A stretch of DNA of 64,000 nucleotides from Mycobacterium sp. 852002-40037_SCH5390672 (GTDB taxonomy: Bacteria; Actinomycetota; Actinomycetes; Mycobacteriales; Mycobacteriaceae): positions 1 through 64,000 of the forward strand of contig NZ_LZTA01000049.1 in NCBI RefSeq assembly GCF_001665875.1, in the 5' to 3' direction. The notes under the pieces are model-generated. The model worked only from the letters and a program-made list of their open reading frames with translations. It was not told the origin of the DNA and made no database searches. Shown in pieces: positions 28,761 to 37,534 of the stretch (position 1 is the stretch's first letter; every line of letters begins with the position of its first letter). The position numbers and the translations under genes were made by a program.

Positions 28761-30170
28761 TTGGCCGAGGACGACAGTAGCCCATCTGACCTGCTGGTGA
28801 TCTTCGGAATCACCGGTGATCTGGCGCGCAAAATGACGTTCCGGGCGCTGTATCGGCTTGAGCGCCGCGACATGCTGAACCACCCGATCGTGGGCGTGGC
28901 TAGTGACGACATCACCCTCGAACAGCTGCAGGATCGGGCGCGCGACGCCATCAAGGCATCCGGGGAGACGTTTGACGACGCCGTCTTCGACCGGCTGGCG
29001 GGCCGGCTGTCATACCTGCACGGCGACGTCACCGACGCCGACCTCTACAAGCAGCTCGCCAAGAAGGTCCCTTCGGATTCCCATCCGCTCTACTACCTGG
29101 AAATGCCGCCCGCCTTGTTCGCGCCGATCGTGGAGAACCTGGCGAAAGCAGACTTGCTGGAGCGGGCGCGGGTGGCGGTGGAAAAGCCGTTCGGCCACGA
29201 CCTGGACTCGGCGCGCGACCTCAACGCCCGGCTGCGCGCGGTGCTCGACGAAGACCAAATCTTGCGCGTGGACCACTTTTTGGGCAAACAGCCCGTTGAG
29301 GAACTGCAATACCTGCGGTTCGCGAATAACGGCCTGGCCAAGCTATGGGACCGTGACAGCATCTCCGAGATCCACATCACCATGGCCGAGGATTTCGGGA
29401 TCGAGGACCGCGGCAAGTTCTACGACGTGGTGGGCGCGCTTCGCGACGTCGTGCAAAACCACCTGTTGCAGGTGCTTGCCCTGGTCGCCATGGAGCCTCC
29501 GGTAGGTGCCCGCGCCGACGACCTGAACGACAAGAAGGCCGAGGTTTTCCGGGCGATGCCGGCCCTGGATCCCCAGCGTTGCGTCCGCGGACAGTACCGC
29601 GGCTACACCGACGTCGCCGGTGTCGCAAAGGATTCCACCACCGAGACCTACATCGCGTTGCGGACCGAGATCGACAACTGGCGTTGGGCGGGGGTGCCGA
29701 TCTTCCTGCGCGCCGGAAAGGCGCTGCCGGACAAGGTGACCGAGGTCCGGATGTTTCTGCATCACGTTCCGGGGTTTTCGTTCCTGCCCAATCGTCGGCC
29801 CCCCGAGTGCAACCAGATCGTGCTGCGCATCGACCCCGATCCCGGGATGCGGCTGCAGTTGTCCGCCCAGGCCGGCGATTCTTGGCACGACGTTCACCTG
29901 GACTCGTCGTTCGCCGAGGATCTCGGCGAACCGGTCCGGCCCTACGAACGGCTGCTCTACGCCGCGTTCAACGGAGATCACCAATTGTTCGCCCGCGAAG
30001 ACGCCATCGAAGAGACGTGGCGAATCGTGCAGCCGGTGCTCGACAAGCCAGGCCGGATCCACCACTACGAACAGGGCTCCTGGGGGCCGGAGGCCGCGCA
30101 GGCGCTGCTGCGCGGTCACCACAGCTGGCAAGAGCCGTGGCTGCCACGCAGCACGCCCAAGAAACAGTAA
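28761..30170 (+). CDS. zwf: Glucose-6-phosphate 1-dehydrogenase
   Basis: First enzyme of the oxidative pentose phosphate pathway, making 6-phosphogluconolactone and NADPH (or reduced F420-independent cofactors). The 469-residue protein aligns with Rv1121 (Zwf1). It has the nucleotide-binding GITGDLARK (about 16-24) and the active-site RVDHFLGK (about 169-176), with the substrate loop VEKPFGHDL. The start is TTG 28761, supported by a strong GGAGGAG ribosome binding site 5 nt upstream. It is followed 16 nt later by gnd, so both oxidative steps are in one operon. Confidence 0.95.
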   Translation: MAEDDSSPSDLLVIFGITGDLARKMTFRALYRLERRDMLNHPIVGVASDDITLEQLQDRARDAIKASGETFDDAVFDRLAGRLSYLHGDVTDADLYKQLAKKVPSDSHPLYYLEMPPALFAPIVENLAKADLLERARVAVEKPFGHDLDSARDLNARLRAVLDEDQILRVDHFLGKQPVEELQYLRFANNGLAKLWDRDSISEIHITMAEDFGIEDRGKFYDVVGALRDVVQNHLLQVLALVAMEPPVGARADDLNDKKAEVFRAMPALDPQRCVRGQYRGYTDVAGVAKDSTTETYIALRTEIDNWRWAGVPIFLRAGKALPDKVTEVRMFLHHVPGFSFLPNRRPPECNQIVLRIDPDPGMRLQLSAQAGDSWHDVHLDSSFAEDLGEPVRPYERLLYAAFNGDHQLFAREDAIEETWRIVQPVLDKPGRIHHYEQGSWGPEAAQALLRGHHSWQEPWLPRSTPKKQ

Positions 30171-30186
30171 GGAGACTAGAGACACA

Positions 30187-31209
30187 ATGCAGCTCGGAAT
30201 GATCGGCCTCGGCCGGATGGGTGCGAACATCGTCCGCCGCGTGGTTGCGGACGGACACGAATGCGTGGTCTACGACCACAATCCCGATGCGGTCAAGGCG
30301 ATGGCGGGGGAGGAGAGGACCACCGGAGTGGGCTCGCTGCAGGAGCTCGCCGAGAAGCTGACGACGCCGCGGCTCGTCTGGGTCATGGTGCCGGCCGGAA
30401 CGATTACGACGGGTGTCATCGAGGAACTGGCCAAGACGCTGGAGTCGGGTGACATCGTCATCGACGGTGGCAACTCCTACTACCGCGACGATATTCGCCA
30501 CGCGAAAACGCTGTCGGAGAGCGGCGTTCATCTACTCGACTGCGGCACCAGCGGCGGCGTGTGGGGCCGGGAACGCGGTTACTGCCTGATGATCGGCGGC
30601 GACGACGAGGCTTTCCTGCAGGCCGAACCGATCTTCGCCAGCGTCGCGCCGGGCGTCGACGCCGCGGCCCGCACGCCCGGGCGCGATGGCGAGGTCGCGC
30701 GGTCGGAGCAGGGTTACCTGCACTGCGGACCGTCCGGCGCCGGGCACTTCGTGAAGATGGTGCACAACGGCATTGAGTACGGAATTATGGCCTCGCTCGC
30801 CGAGGGGCTGAACATTCTGCGCAATGCCGACATCGGCAAGCACGTGCAGGAAAGTGACGCCGAAACCGCGCCGCTGGAGCACCCCGAGTTCTACCAGTAC
30901 GACTTCGACATTCCGGAGGTCGCCGAGGTGTGGCGGCGCGGCAGCGTCATCGGCTCCTGGCTACTGGACCTGACGGCGATCGCGCTGCACGACTCGCCCG
31001 ACCTCAAGGAGTTCTCCGGCCGGGTCTCGGACTCCGGCGAGGGCCGGTGGACCGCCATCGCGGCGATCGACGAGGGCGTCCCGTCGCCGGTGCTGACCAC
31101 CGCGTTGCAGTCCCGCTTCGCGTCGCGCCAGCTCGACGACTTCGCGAACAAGGCGCTGTCGGCGATGCGCAAGCAATTCGGCGGGCACGCGGAGAAGCCG
31201 GCAAACTAG
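30187..31209 (+). CDS. gnd: 6-phosphogluconate dehydrogenase, decarboxylating, short form
   Basis: Oxidises 6-phosphogluconate to ribulose-5-phosphate with CO2 release, following Zwf. The 340-residue length is that of the short (GntZ/YqeC-type, Rv1122-like) enzymes rather than the approximately 480-residue long form; these are often NAD-preferring. Motifs: GLGRMGANI (Rossmann, about 7-15), GGNSYYRDDI, DCGTSGGVWG and the catalytic Lys in HFVKMVHNGIEYG (about 195). ATG 30187 has a AAGGAG ribosome binding site. Its TAG stop is the first element of a 56-bp tandem repeat. Confidence 0.94.
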   Translation: MQLGMIGLGRMGANIVRRVVADGHECVVYDHNPDAVKAMAGEERTTGVGSLQELAEKLTTPRLVWVMVPAGTITTGVIEELAKTLESGDIVIDGGNSYYRDDIRHAKTLSESGVHLLDCGTSGGVWGRERGYCLMIGGDDEAFLQAEPIFASVAPGVDAAARTPGRDGEVARSEQGYLHCGPSGAGHFVKMVHNGIEYGIMASLAEGLNILRNADIGKHVQESDAETAPLEHPEFYQYDFDIPEVAEVWRRGSVIGSWLLDLTAIALHDSPDLKEFSGRVSDSGEGRWTAIAAIDEGVPSPVLTTALQSRFASRQLDDFANKALSAMRKQFGGHAEKPAN

Positions 31210-31373
31210 TGGTGATCGCGAGCGCGGCGGAGCCGGGCGAAGCGGGTCGCCACCATTGGAACTAGTGGTGATCGCGAGCGCGGCGGAGCCGGGCGAAGCG
31301 GGTCGCCACCGTCGGAACTAGTGGTGATCGCGAGCGCGGCGGAGCCGGGCGAAGCGGGTCGCTGCCGTCGGAA
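31206..31373. repeat. Three tandem copies of a 56-bp structured repeat after gnd
   Basis: Copies start at 31206, 31262 and 31318, each opening CTAGTGGTGATCGCGAGCGC and closing near GGTCGCCACC (third copy GGTCGCTGCC). The TAG at 31207-31209 is the gnd stop codon, so the repeat provides the end of the gene. GTGGTGATC at the start can pair with GGTCGCCAC near the end (two G-U pairs), and an inner CGGC/GCCG hairpin fills the middle. It belongs to the same family as the array at 19282-19405. It ends 18 bp before the stop of the convergent hydrolase gene. Confidence 0.8.
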
Positions 31374-31390
31374 CGAGCCTGGCCGGCCGA

Positions 31391-32254
31391 TCAACGGCGA
31401 TTGACGAACGCCACCACCGCGTCGCTGAATGCGTCGTTGTCGTCGCCGGCCGCGGTGTGTCCGGCGTTGGACAGCTCGACGAACTCGGCGCGCGGCACGG
31501 TGGCCAGGAAGTGCCGAACACCTTCGGGGCTCACCACGTCGGACAGCTTGCCGCGGATCAGCAGGACGGGGATCGTCAGGTTCTTGGCTGCCTGCTCGAA
31601 GCTCTCGGTGCGCAGTTCGGGATCGTCGCCGGGTTTCGTCATGAACGCCGGGTCCCAGTGCCAATACCAGCGGCCGTCGCGCAGGCGCAGGTTCTTTTTC
31701 AGCCCCTCGGGGCTGCGTGGCTTGCTGCGGTAGGGCAGGTAGGCGGCGACGGCGTCGGCCGCCTGCTCCAGCGAGTCGAAGCCGTCCAGGCCGCTGAACA
31801 TGAAGTCGCGGATACGGGCGCTGCCGCCCTTTTCGAATCGGGGGACCACGTCGACGAGCACCAATCGGGTCACCTTTGCCGGACCGGCCCGGTGAGCGGC
31901 GAGGATGCCGGTCAGACCGCCCATGCTGGCCCCGATGATCGTTACGGGCCGGCCGATCGCGTCCAGCACCCGCATGACATCGGCCGTCAGCGTCTCGACC
32001 TCGTAGTCGGCGTCGGGCGAGCGTGCGCTGTCTCCGTGTCCCCGCGAATCCAGCGCCACGACGTGCAGCCCCTCATCGGCGAGCGTCTGACCGGTGTTTT
32101 TCCAGGAAAACCGGTTCTGGCCGCCGCCGTGCAACATCAGGATGCTCGGCCGTCCGGCACCGTCGGAGCCGCGGTTCCATTCGTCGGCGACCAGGGTGAT
32201 CCCGTCGACACCGGCAAACTCAACCGTCTCGGGAGCGCTGCTGACGGTACTCAT
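31391..32254 (-). CDS. bpoB: Alpha/beta hydrolase (BpoB-like)
   Basis: A 287-residue alpha/beta hydrolase matching the Rv1123c position. Oxyanion motif LMLHGGGQNRFSW, nucleophile IGASMGG (Ser about residue 109), catalytic Asp in the RGKLSDVVSPEGV segment and His in SNAGHTAAGDDND. The name BpoB (bromoperoxidase) comes from similarity to cofactor-free haloperoxidases, but such proteins are usually esterases or C-C hydrolases, so substrate is unknown. The ATG at 32254 is the family start. A TAACGT hexamer lies 8 nt upstream on the minus strand and may be its -10. Confidence 0.82.
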   Translation of the reverse strand: MSTVSSAPETVEFAGVDGITLVADEWNRGSDGAGRPSILMLHGGGQNRFSWKNTGQTLADEGLHVVALDSRGHGDSARSPDADYEVETLTADVMRVLDAIGRPVTIIGASMGGLTGILAAHRAGPAKVTRLVLVDVVPRFEKGGSARIRDFMFSGLDGFDSLEQAADAVAAYLPYRSKPRSPEGLKKNLRLRDGRWYWHWDPAFMTKPGDDPELRTESFEQAAKNLTIPVLLIRGKLSDVVSPEGVRHFLATVPRAEFVELSNAGHTAAGDDNDAFSDAVVAFVNRR

Positions 32255-32376
32255 GCGATCTGACGTTACATAGGCCGGTTAAGCACTGTCCCGCGGGTGG
32301 ACGACGCGGTGAGTTTTCGTCGGCGCAGTGGTCTATCAATGGCAGAAACCAACGAGCCATCAAGGAGGCCGCGGAC

Positions 32377-32853
32377 ATGCCATCGATCACCCCGTCGTTG
32401 TGGTTCGACGACAACCTGGAGGAGGCTGCCAGCTTCTACACCTCGGTGTTCCCCAACTCTCACATCGAGGGCTTCAACCAGACCACCGACGCCGGACCGG
32501 GGGAGCCCGGCACCGTCCTGTCGGGCAGCTTCGTGCTGGACGGCACCCGGTTCATCGGGATCAACGGCGGTCCCCACTTCCAGTTCACCGAAGCGGTGTC
32601 GTTCACGATCCACTGCAAGGACCAGGACGAGGTCGACTACTACTGGGACCGATTGACCGACGGGGGCGAGGAATCGCAATGCGGCTGGCTCAAAGACCGC
32701 TTCGGACTGAGCTGGCAAATCGTCCCGGACCGGCTCTACGAATTGATCGGCGATCCCGACCGCACGCGGGCGGCGGCGGCCACCAACGCGATGTACGGCA
32801 TGCGCAAGATCATCATCGCCGAGCTGGAACAAGCCGCCGCGCTGCAACGGTGA
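32377..32853 (+). CDS. PhnB-like VOC protein
   Basis: A 158-residue protein of the PhnB/3-demethylubiquinone-9 3-methyltransferase-like VOC group: it opens ITPSLWFDDNLEEAASFYTSVFPNS, continues with SFVLDGTRFIGINGGPHFQFTEAVSF, and has the family signature SQCGWLKDRFGLSWQIVP. Despite the family name these are rarely methyltransferases; their ligands are mostly unknown. ATG 32377 follows an AAGGAGG ribosome binding site (32362-32368). Confidence 0.85.
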   Translation: MPSITPSLWFDDNLEEAASFYTSVFPNSHIEGFNQTTDAGPGEPGTVLSGSFVLDGTRFIGINGGPHFQFTEAVSFTIHCKDQDEVDYYWDRLTDGGEESQCGWLKDRFGLSWQIVPDRLYELIGDPDRTRAAAATNAMYGMRKIIIAELEQAAALQR

Positions 32854-32961
32854 AAAACGCTGGTACAGCGATGGTTTGATCCCCCATCGACGACGGTCGG
32901 TGCGTCCCCCGGCCGCACAGGTTAGGTTGATCCCTGCGGAGGCGTCGAGCAGGGAGTGAAC

Positions 32962-33867
32962 ATGGCTGAACCAGGCTGGATCGACGTGACCGGACCCGCC
33001 GGGGACCTCAAGGCCCTTACCTGGGGGCCGAAAGACGGCCCCATTGCGTTGTGCCTGCACGGCTTCCCCGACACCCCGTACGGCTGGCGCAAGGTCGCCC
33101 CCCGGCTAGCCGAGGCGGGATGGCGGGTGGTCGCGCCCTTCATGCGCGGATACGCGCCGTCGTCGATCCCGGTCGACGGCAGCTACCAGGTGGGCGCGCT
33201 GATGGACGACGCCCTGCGGGTGCGCTCGGCCGCTGGCGGCACCGAGAACGACGTGATCATCGGCCACGACTGGGGCGCGATGGCCGCGACGGGCTTGGCG
33301 GCAATGTCCGACAGCCCGTTCGCCAAGGCGGTGATCATGTCGTTGCCGCCTTCCGCGGCCTTCCGTCGGCGCGGCGGGGTCACCGATCGCGTGCGGCTGC
33401 TCAGCCACCTGCCGGGCCAGCTGCTGCGCTTTTGGTACATCCTCTACTTCCAATTACCTTGGCTGCCTGAGCGTTCCGCGTCCTGGGTACTGCCGCTGCT
33501 GTGGCGGCGGTGGTCGCCGGGCTATCGCGCCGACGAAGATCTGCGGCATGTCGACGCCGCGATCGGCACGCCGGAAAGCTGGCGGGCGGCGCTGGGTCCG
33601 TACCGGGCCATTATTCGGAACACCCCGCCGCCGGCGAGGTACGCCGAGTTGAACCGGTTATTCACCCAGGCGCCCGTGCTGCCGTCCCTGTACCTGCATG
33701 GTCGCGAAGACCATTGCATGACACCGGCTTTCGCGCGCTGGGCGGAAAAGGTACTGCCGGCCGGCAGCGAGGTCGGCATCGTCGAACACGCCGGTCACTT
33801 CCTGCAGCTCGAACAACCCGACAAGGTCGCCGACCTGGTGCTCGGGTTCATCGGCTCTCCCGGCTGA
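32962..33867 (+). CDS. ephC: Epoxide hydrolase-like alpha/beta hydrolase
   Basis: A 301-residue hydrolase at the EphC (Rv1124) position. It has LHGFPDTPYGW (HGxP oxyanion motif, about 33-43), the nucleophile Asp in GHDWGAMAA (about 110), and the catalytic His in EHAGHFLQLEQP near the C-terminus; these are the hallmarks of soluble epoxide hydrolases. Substrates are probably lipid epoxides. I start at ATG 32962 because GGGAG (32952-32956) sits 5 nt upstream; a GTG at 32956 would add two residues. The next gene begins 4 nt after its stop. Confidence 0.87.
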   Translation: MAEPGWIDVTGPAGDLKALTWGPKDGPIALCLHGFPDTPYGWRKVAPRLAEAGWRVVAPFMRGYAPSSIPVDGSYQVGALMDDALRVRSAAGGTENDVIIGHDWGAMAATGLAAMSDSPFAKAVIMSLPPSAAFRRRGGVTDRVRLLSHLPGQLLRFWYILYFQLPWLPERSASWVLPLLWRRWSPGYRADEDLRHVDAAIGTPESWRAALGPYRAIIRNTPPPARYAELNRLFTQAPVLPSLYLHGREDHCMTPAFARWAEKVLPAGSEVGIVEHAGHFLQLEQPDKVADLVLGFIGSPG

Positions 33868-33871
33868 CACC

Positions 33872-35125
33872 GTGGCTCGGGTCGTATCGGGACAGCGGAT
33901 GGCGGCCGTCGATGCGCAGTTCTACTGGATGTCGGCCAAGATCCCCAACGACGAGTTTTTGCTCTACGCGTTCGACGGTGAGCCCACCGACTACCCGCGG
34001 GCCGTCGAGCAACTCTGCGGTCGCGCCAACGCCGACCCGGCGCTGACGATGCGCGTGCGGGACCGAACTCGGTTGCGCTACCCGCTGTGGGTGCCGGTGA
34101 CCGTCACGCCCGAGCAGGTGGTCCGCCACACCCTCGCCGACCACAGCTGGGCCGGAGTGCTGGCGGCCGTCGCCGGCCTCGCCGATCACCAACTGGACGT
34201 TCGCCGGATGGCCTGGCGGCTACACATCTTCGCCGCGGTGCGCGGCATTCCGGGCGTCACCGTGCCGGGTGCGGTCGCGGTGTTGCAGGTCGCGCACGCG
34301 CTGGCCGACGGTGCCCGCTCGGCGGCACTGGCGGCCTGGTTGTTCGGCCGGCCCGACCCCGTGCCGGAGGTGCTCGCCCCACGCCCGGGTTTCCTACCAT
34401 GGCGGGCCGCTCAGGCGGCTCGGACCCATCGAAGGCTGGAGCGCGACATCCGCGCGGGCCTGCTGGTCGCCGGGGCCGGGCCGCGTCCGCTGCTGCCGAC
34501 GAACGCGCGTCCCGACGGCGCCCGCGCGGTACGCACGTTGGTGCGGCATCGTTCACAGTTGCCCGGTCCCACGATCACGGTCGGCGTGCTGAGCGCGGTA
34601 TCCGAGGCGCTGTCCAACCTTCTCGGTGAGCAGACGGATTCGCTGGGCGCCGAGGTGCCCATGGCCAAACCCGGTGTACCGCAGGCGCACAACCACTTCG
34701 GAAACATCGTGGTGGGGCTTTACCCGAAGCTCGGACCGCAAGCCCGCGCCCAACGGATCGCGGCCGACCTGGCCAACGGACGGCGCCGCTTCGAGCACCC
34801 GGCCACCCGGGCCGCCGACCGCGCGTTCGCGGCGGTGCCGGCGGGGCTGTTACGTTGGGGCATAGGGCAATTCGATGCGCAGGAGCGTGCGACGCAGGTG
34901 TCCGGCAACACCGTGGTGTCCAGCGTCAATCGCGGAGCGGCCGATCTGAGCTTCGGCGGTGCCCGGGTGGTGCTGACGTCGGGATACCCGGCGTTGTCGC
35001 CGATGATGGGGCTGACCCACGGCGTGCACGGCATCGGTGACACCATCGCGATCAGCGTGCACGCGTCGGCATCGGCCGTGCCCGATGTGGATGCCTACCT
35101 GGCGCTGCTCGATGCGGCGCTGTAG
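33872..35125 (+). CDS. WS/DGAT-like acyltransferase-family protein (Rv1125-like)
   Basis: A 417-residue protein of the condensation-domain-like acyltransferase superfamily (wax ester synthase/DGAT and related). In place of the canonical HHxxxDG motif it has VAHALADGARS (HxxxDG with the first His replaced by Ala, about residue 145), the second His being the catalytic one. The C-terminal SNRGAADLSFGGARV region and the HNHFGNI-type segment are typical of the fold. It could transfer acyl chains to lipid alcohols; length and context fit Rv1125. GTG 33872 begins 4 nt after ephC, suggesting cotranscription. Confidence 0.75.
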   Translation: MARVVSGQRMAAVDAQFYWMSAKIPNDEFLLYAFDGEPTDYPRAVEQLCGRANADPALTMRVRDRTRLRYPLWVPVTVTPEQVVRHTLADHSWAGVLAAVAGLADHQLDVRRMAWRLHIFAAVRGIPGVTVPGAVAVLQVAHALADGARSAALAAWLFGRPDPVPEVLAPRPGFLPWRAAQAARTHRRLERDIRAGLLVAGAGPRPLLPTNARPDGARAVRTLVRHRSQLPGPTITVGVLSAVSEALSNLLGEQTDSLGAEVPMAKPGVPQAHNHFGNIVVGLYPKLGPQARAQRIAADLANGRRRFEHPATRAADRAFAAVPAGLLRWGIGQFDAQERATQVSGNTVVSSVNRGAADLSFGGARVVLTSGYPALSPMMGLTHGVHGIGDTIAISVHASASAVPDVDAYLALLDAAL

Positions 35126-35740
35126 CTATTGCGCATCACCGGATCTGGCCGCTTCTTCGCGGGTCAGACCGACGGCGACGATCAGCTCTTCGTGTAGCTC
35201 GAACCACACCGTGTGGTAGGAGTCGATCAACGGCCGGGTCAGCCAAATCGTCTCCCCGGCCCTGAGCTTGTCCAGGGCCGCAGCAAGTTTCGTCGCATAG
35301 GCATTCAGCCGCGGTAGTTGCGCAGCGGCCGCCTCGACGATCGGGATCGTGCGGGCGTGGACATCGGCGAGGCGGGCCAGCACCGCGGCGTCGTAGTCGG
35401 CGTCGTCGTGCGCGTTGGGAACGCCGCCCGGGCCGCCCTTGAGCTGCCAATCCGTCACCAGCCGTTTGAAGTCGGCGTTGACGGCGCGGAAGTCGTCATA
35501 GGCGGCGGCCATCGCGACCGGATCGATGCCCTCGCGCTCGTCGGCGAGCAACGCCGCGAGTCTGTCGCTGCCGCTGCTTGTGATGCGCAACGTCGCGCCG
35601 TCGGCCAGCAGGCCCGCCGCGATCAGCCGCTCGACAATGGGGGTGATGTCGCCAAGGTCTGCCCCCAGCGTCGCGGCCAGGTCGGCAGGACTCACCCGAC
35701 CCTTGAGCCGGACCCCTTGCAGTATCGCCAATTCGGTCAT
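35126..35740 (-). CDS. Rv1126c-like protein, partner of PpdK
   Basis: A 204-residue protein opening with a winged-helix-like segment (TELAILQGVRLKGRVSPADLAATLGADLGDITPIVERLIAAGLL) and continuing as a helical domain with WFELHEELIVAVGLTREEAA near the end. Its ATG overlaps the ppdK stop as ATGA (35737-35740), so translation is coupled, and it corresponds to Rv1126c next to PpdK. The C-terminal helical signature is reminiscent of the small domains found in PPDK-related proteins, so it may complement the shortened PpdK, but this is inference only. Convergent with the acyltransferase gene, stops adjacent. Confidence 0.75.
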   Translation of the reverse strand: MTELAILQGVRLKGRVSPADLAATLGADLGDITPIVERLIAAGLLADGATLRITSSGSDRLAALLADEREGIDPVAMAAAYDDFRAVNADFKRLVTDWQLKGGPGGVPNAHDDADYDAAVLARLADVHARTIPIVEAAAAQLPRLNAYATKLAAALDKLRAGETIWLTRPLIDSYHTVWFELHEELIVAVGLTREEAARSGDAQ

Positions 35741-37317
35741 GACGCGGTTCCTGATGTCAGGCGCAGCGCGGTCAGCATCACGATCAACGGGGTCGCAGAA
35801 ACCACGTCGGCGCGCCCGGCGTCCAGGGCGGCGCGCACTGCGGTTTCCGAGCTGTCTTCCATCCGCGGGTAGTCGCCGGCGGCATGGGCACGCAGCGGGC
35901 TGAGCCGCCGTGCGATGTCGGCCAATTCGCGCAGTTCCGGCGTATCGTCTTCGGACCACGCCGATAGGCTCAGATTGCCTTCGCGCACTTCGCCTTCGGC
36001 GCCGTCGACGGTGATGTGCTTGCCGGCCAACGATGCCGCAACCCCCTGGCCGCAGCCCACCACCGCCACCCGGCCCAGTTCACGGCTGACCACGGCCGCA
36101 TGGCTGGAGGCGCCGCCGACCTCGGTGACGATGGCCTGCGCGGCCAGCATGCCCGACACGTCTTCGGGCCGGGTGTGATCGCGCACCAGGATCACCCGCT
36201 CGCCGCGATCGGCGGCGCGCAATGCCTCGTCGACATCGGTGTACGCCTTGCCTGAGGCCACGCCCGGGCAGGCGGGCAAACCCTTGGCTAAAAGTGGTGC
36301 TGCCAAGCGTATTTCGGGCTGAAGCGCGGGTTGCAGCAGGGTCTGGACGTGCGCCGGGGTCACCCGCCGCAGCGTCTCCGCATCATCGATGAGTCCCTCG
36401 TGCCGCAGTTGCAGCGCCGTGCGCACCGCCGCCTGCGCCGAGCGCTCCGCCGACCGTGTCTGCAGCAGCCACAGCTTCCCGTCCTCGACGGTGAACTCGA
36501 TCTCCTGTATGTCGGCGTCCAGCTGCTCCAAGCTGCGGGCGGCGGCAATCAGCTCGTCGTAGACGGTCGGCTGCTCGTCCCGCAGCGCAACGATCGGTTC
36601 GACGTCGACCGATCCCGACACCACGTCGTCGCCCTGGCCGCCCGGCAGCCATTCGCCGAAGGGTTCGTTGTCCCCGGTTATCGGATTGCGTGAAAAGAAC
36701 GCCCCGGCACCGGAATTGGGGCCATGATTGCCGAACACCATCGCCTGCACGACCACGGCGGTGCCGTGTTGATCGTCAATTCCGTAGTGGGCGCGATAGG
36801 CAACGGCGCGTGGCGAATTCCACGACGCGAACACCGCCTGGATGCCTGCGCGTAACTGTGCGTACGGATCGGAGGGCACCGGTTCTTGTGCACCGACGCC
36901 CACGATGCGCCGATACATGTCCGAGAACCGCCGGTGGGTGTCGCGGGCGAACGCTGGGTCACCGGCCGTCGCCAGCGCGTGCTCGACGGCATCGTTGATG
37001 CCGAGGTCAAGAATGGTGTCCATCATGCCCGGCATGGACTGGGTGGCTCCGGAGCGCACGCTGACCAACAGGGGATGCGGGCCCCGCCCGAACGTGCGCG
37101 AGGTCTGTCCCTCCAGCCAGCGCATCCGGTCGAGCACGTCGTCCCAGATGGCGTTCATGGTCGCCACGGGATCGGCGAGATACCGAAGCCCCACCGCGGT
37201 GGTGATGCAGAACGCCGGCGGCACCGGCAGGCGGTGCCGGCGCATCGCTTCGATGCCGTGGCCCTTGTTGCCCAGCAACTCCCGCGGGTGGCTCGATCTG
37301 CCGTCCAGCAACACCAC
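35737..37317 (-). CDS. ppdK: Pyruvate phosphate dikinase, shortened form lacking the PEP/pyruvate domain
   Basis: A 526-residue protein with the ATP-grasp nucleotide domain (NKGHGIEAMRRHRLPVPPAF, SVRSGATQSMPGMMDTILDLG, QAMVFGN) and the swivelling phosphohistidine domain (VTEVGGASSHAAVVSRELG, His about residue 415). A complete PPDK is about 870-900 residues with a C-terminal TIM barrel for PEP/pyruvate; that part is missing, as in Rv1127c (490 aa). It may work with another subunit or do a different phosphotransfer. The GTG at 37317 is the only in-frame start before a stop and has a poor ribosome binding site, so the N-terminus is uncertain. The stop overlaps the next gene as ATGA. Confidence 0.87.
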   Translation of the reverse strand: MVLLDGRSSHPRELLGNKGHGIEAMRRHRLPVPPAFCITTAVGLRYLADPVATMNAIWDDVLDRMRWLEGQTSRTFGRGPHPLLVSVRSGATQSMPGMMDTILDLGINDAVEHALATAGDPAFARDTHRRFSDMYRRIVGVGAQEPVPSDPYAQLRAGIQAVFASWNSPRAVAYRAHYGIDDQHGTAVVVQAMVFGNHGPNSGAGAFFSRNPITGDNEPFGEWLPGGQGDDVVSGSVDVEPIVALRDEQPTVYDELIAAARSLEQLDADIQEIEFTVEDGKLWLLQTRSAERSAQAAVRTALQLRHEGLIDDAETLRRVTPAHVQTLLQPALQPEIRLAAPLLAKGLPACPGVASGKAYTDVDEALRAADRGERVILVRDHTRPEDVSGMLAAQAIVTEVGGASSHAAVVSRELGRVAVVGCGQGVAASLAGKHITVDGAEGEVREGNLSLSAWSEDDTPELRELADIARRLSPLRAHAAGDYPRMEDSSETAVRAALDAGRADVVSATPLIVMLTALRLTSGTAS

Positions 37318-37521
37318 GGAGTGCTCGATAGGCGGGGCCTCTTGTCTGCTTGCCGCATTGTGGTGGGCGCCGCCTCGTGCGGTACGAGCCGTGGTGCACC
37401 CCCTTTGTGGTGTAGCTGCTCATCCGGCAAAGTCGGAACGCCCGCTATGTTCCCACACGGACCAGCGGTTTAAGCGACGTAGCTGTTCGACGGCTTCTGT
37501 TGTCCAACCCCGCCCATGATC

Positions 37522-37527
37522 TAGGTT
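37522..37527 (+). promoter_or_regulatory. -10 element for leaderless DoxX gene
   Basis: TAGGTT (TANNNT) lies 7 nt before the ATG at 37535, with no ribosome binding site between. This is the leaderless spacing. Confidence 0.55.
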
Positions 37528-37534
37528 TACAGAT

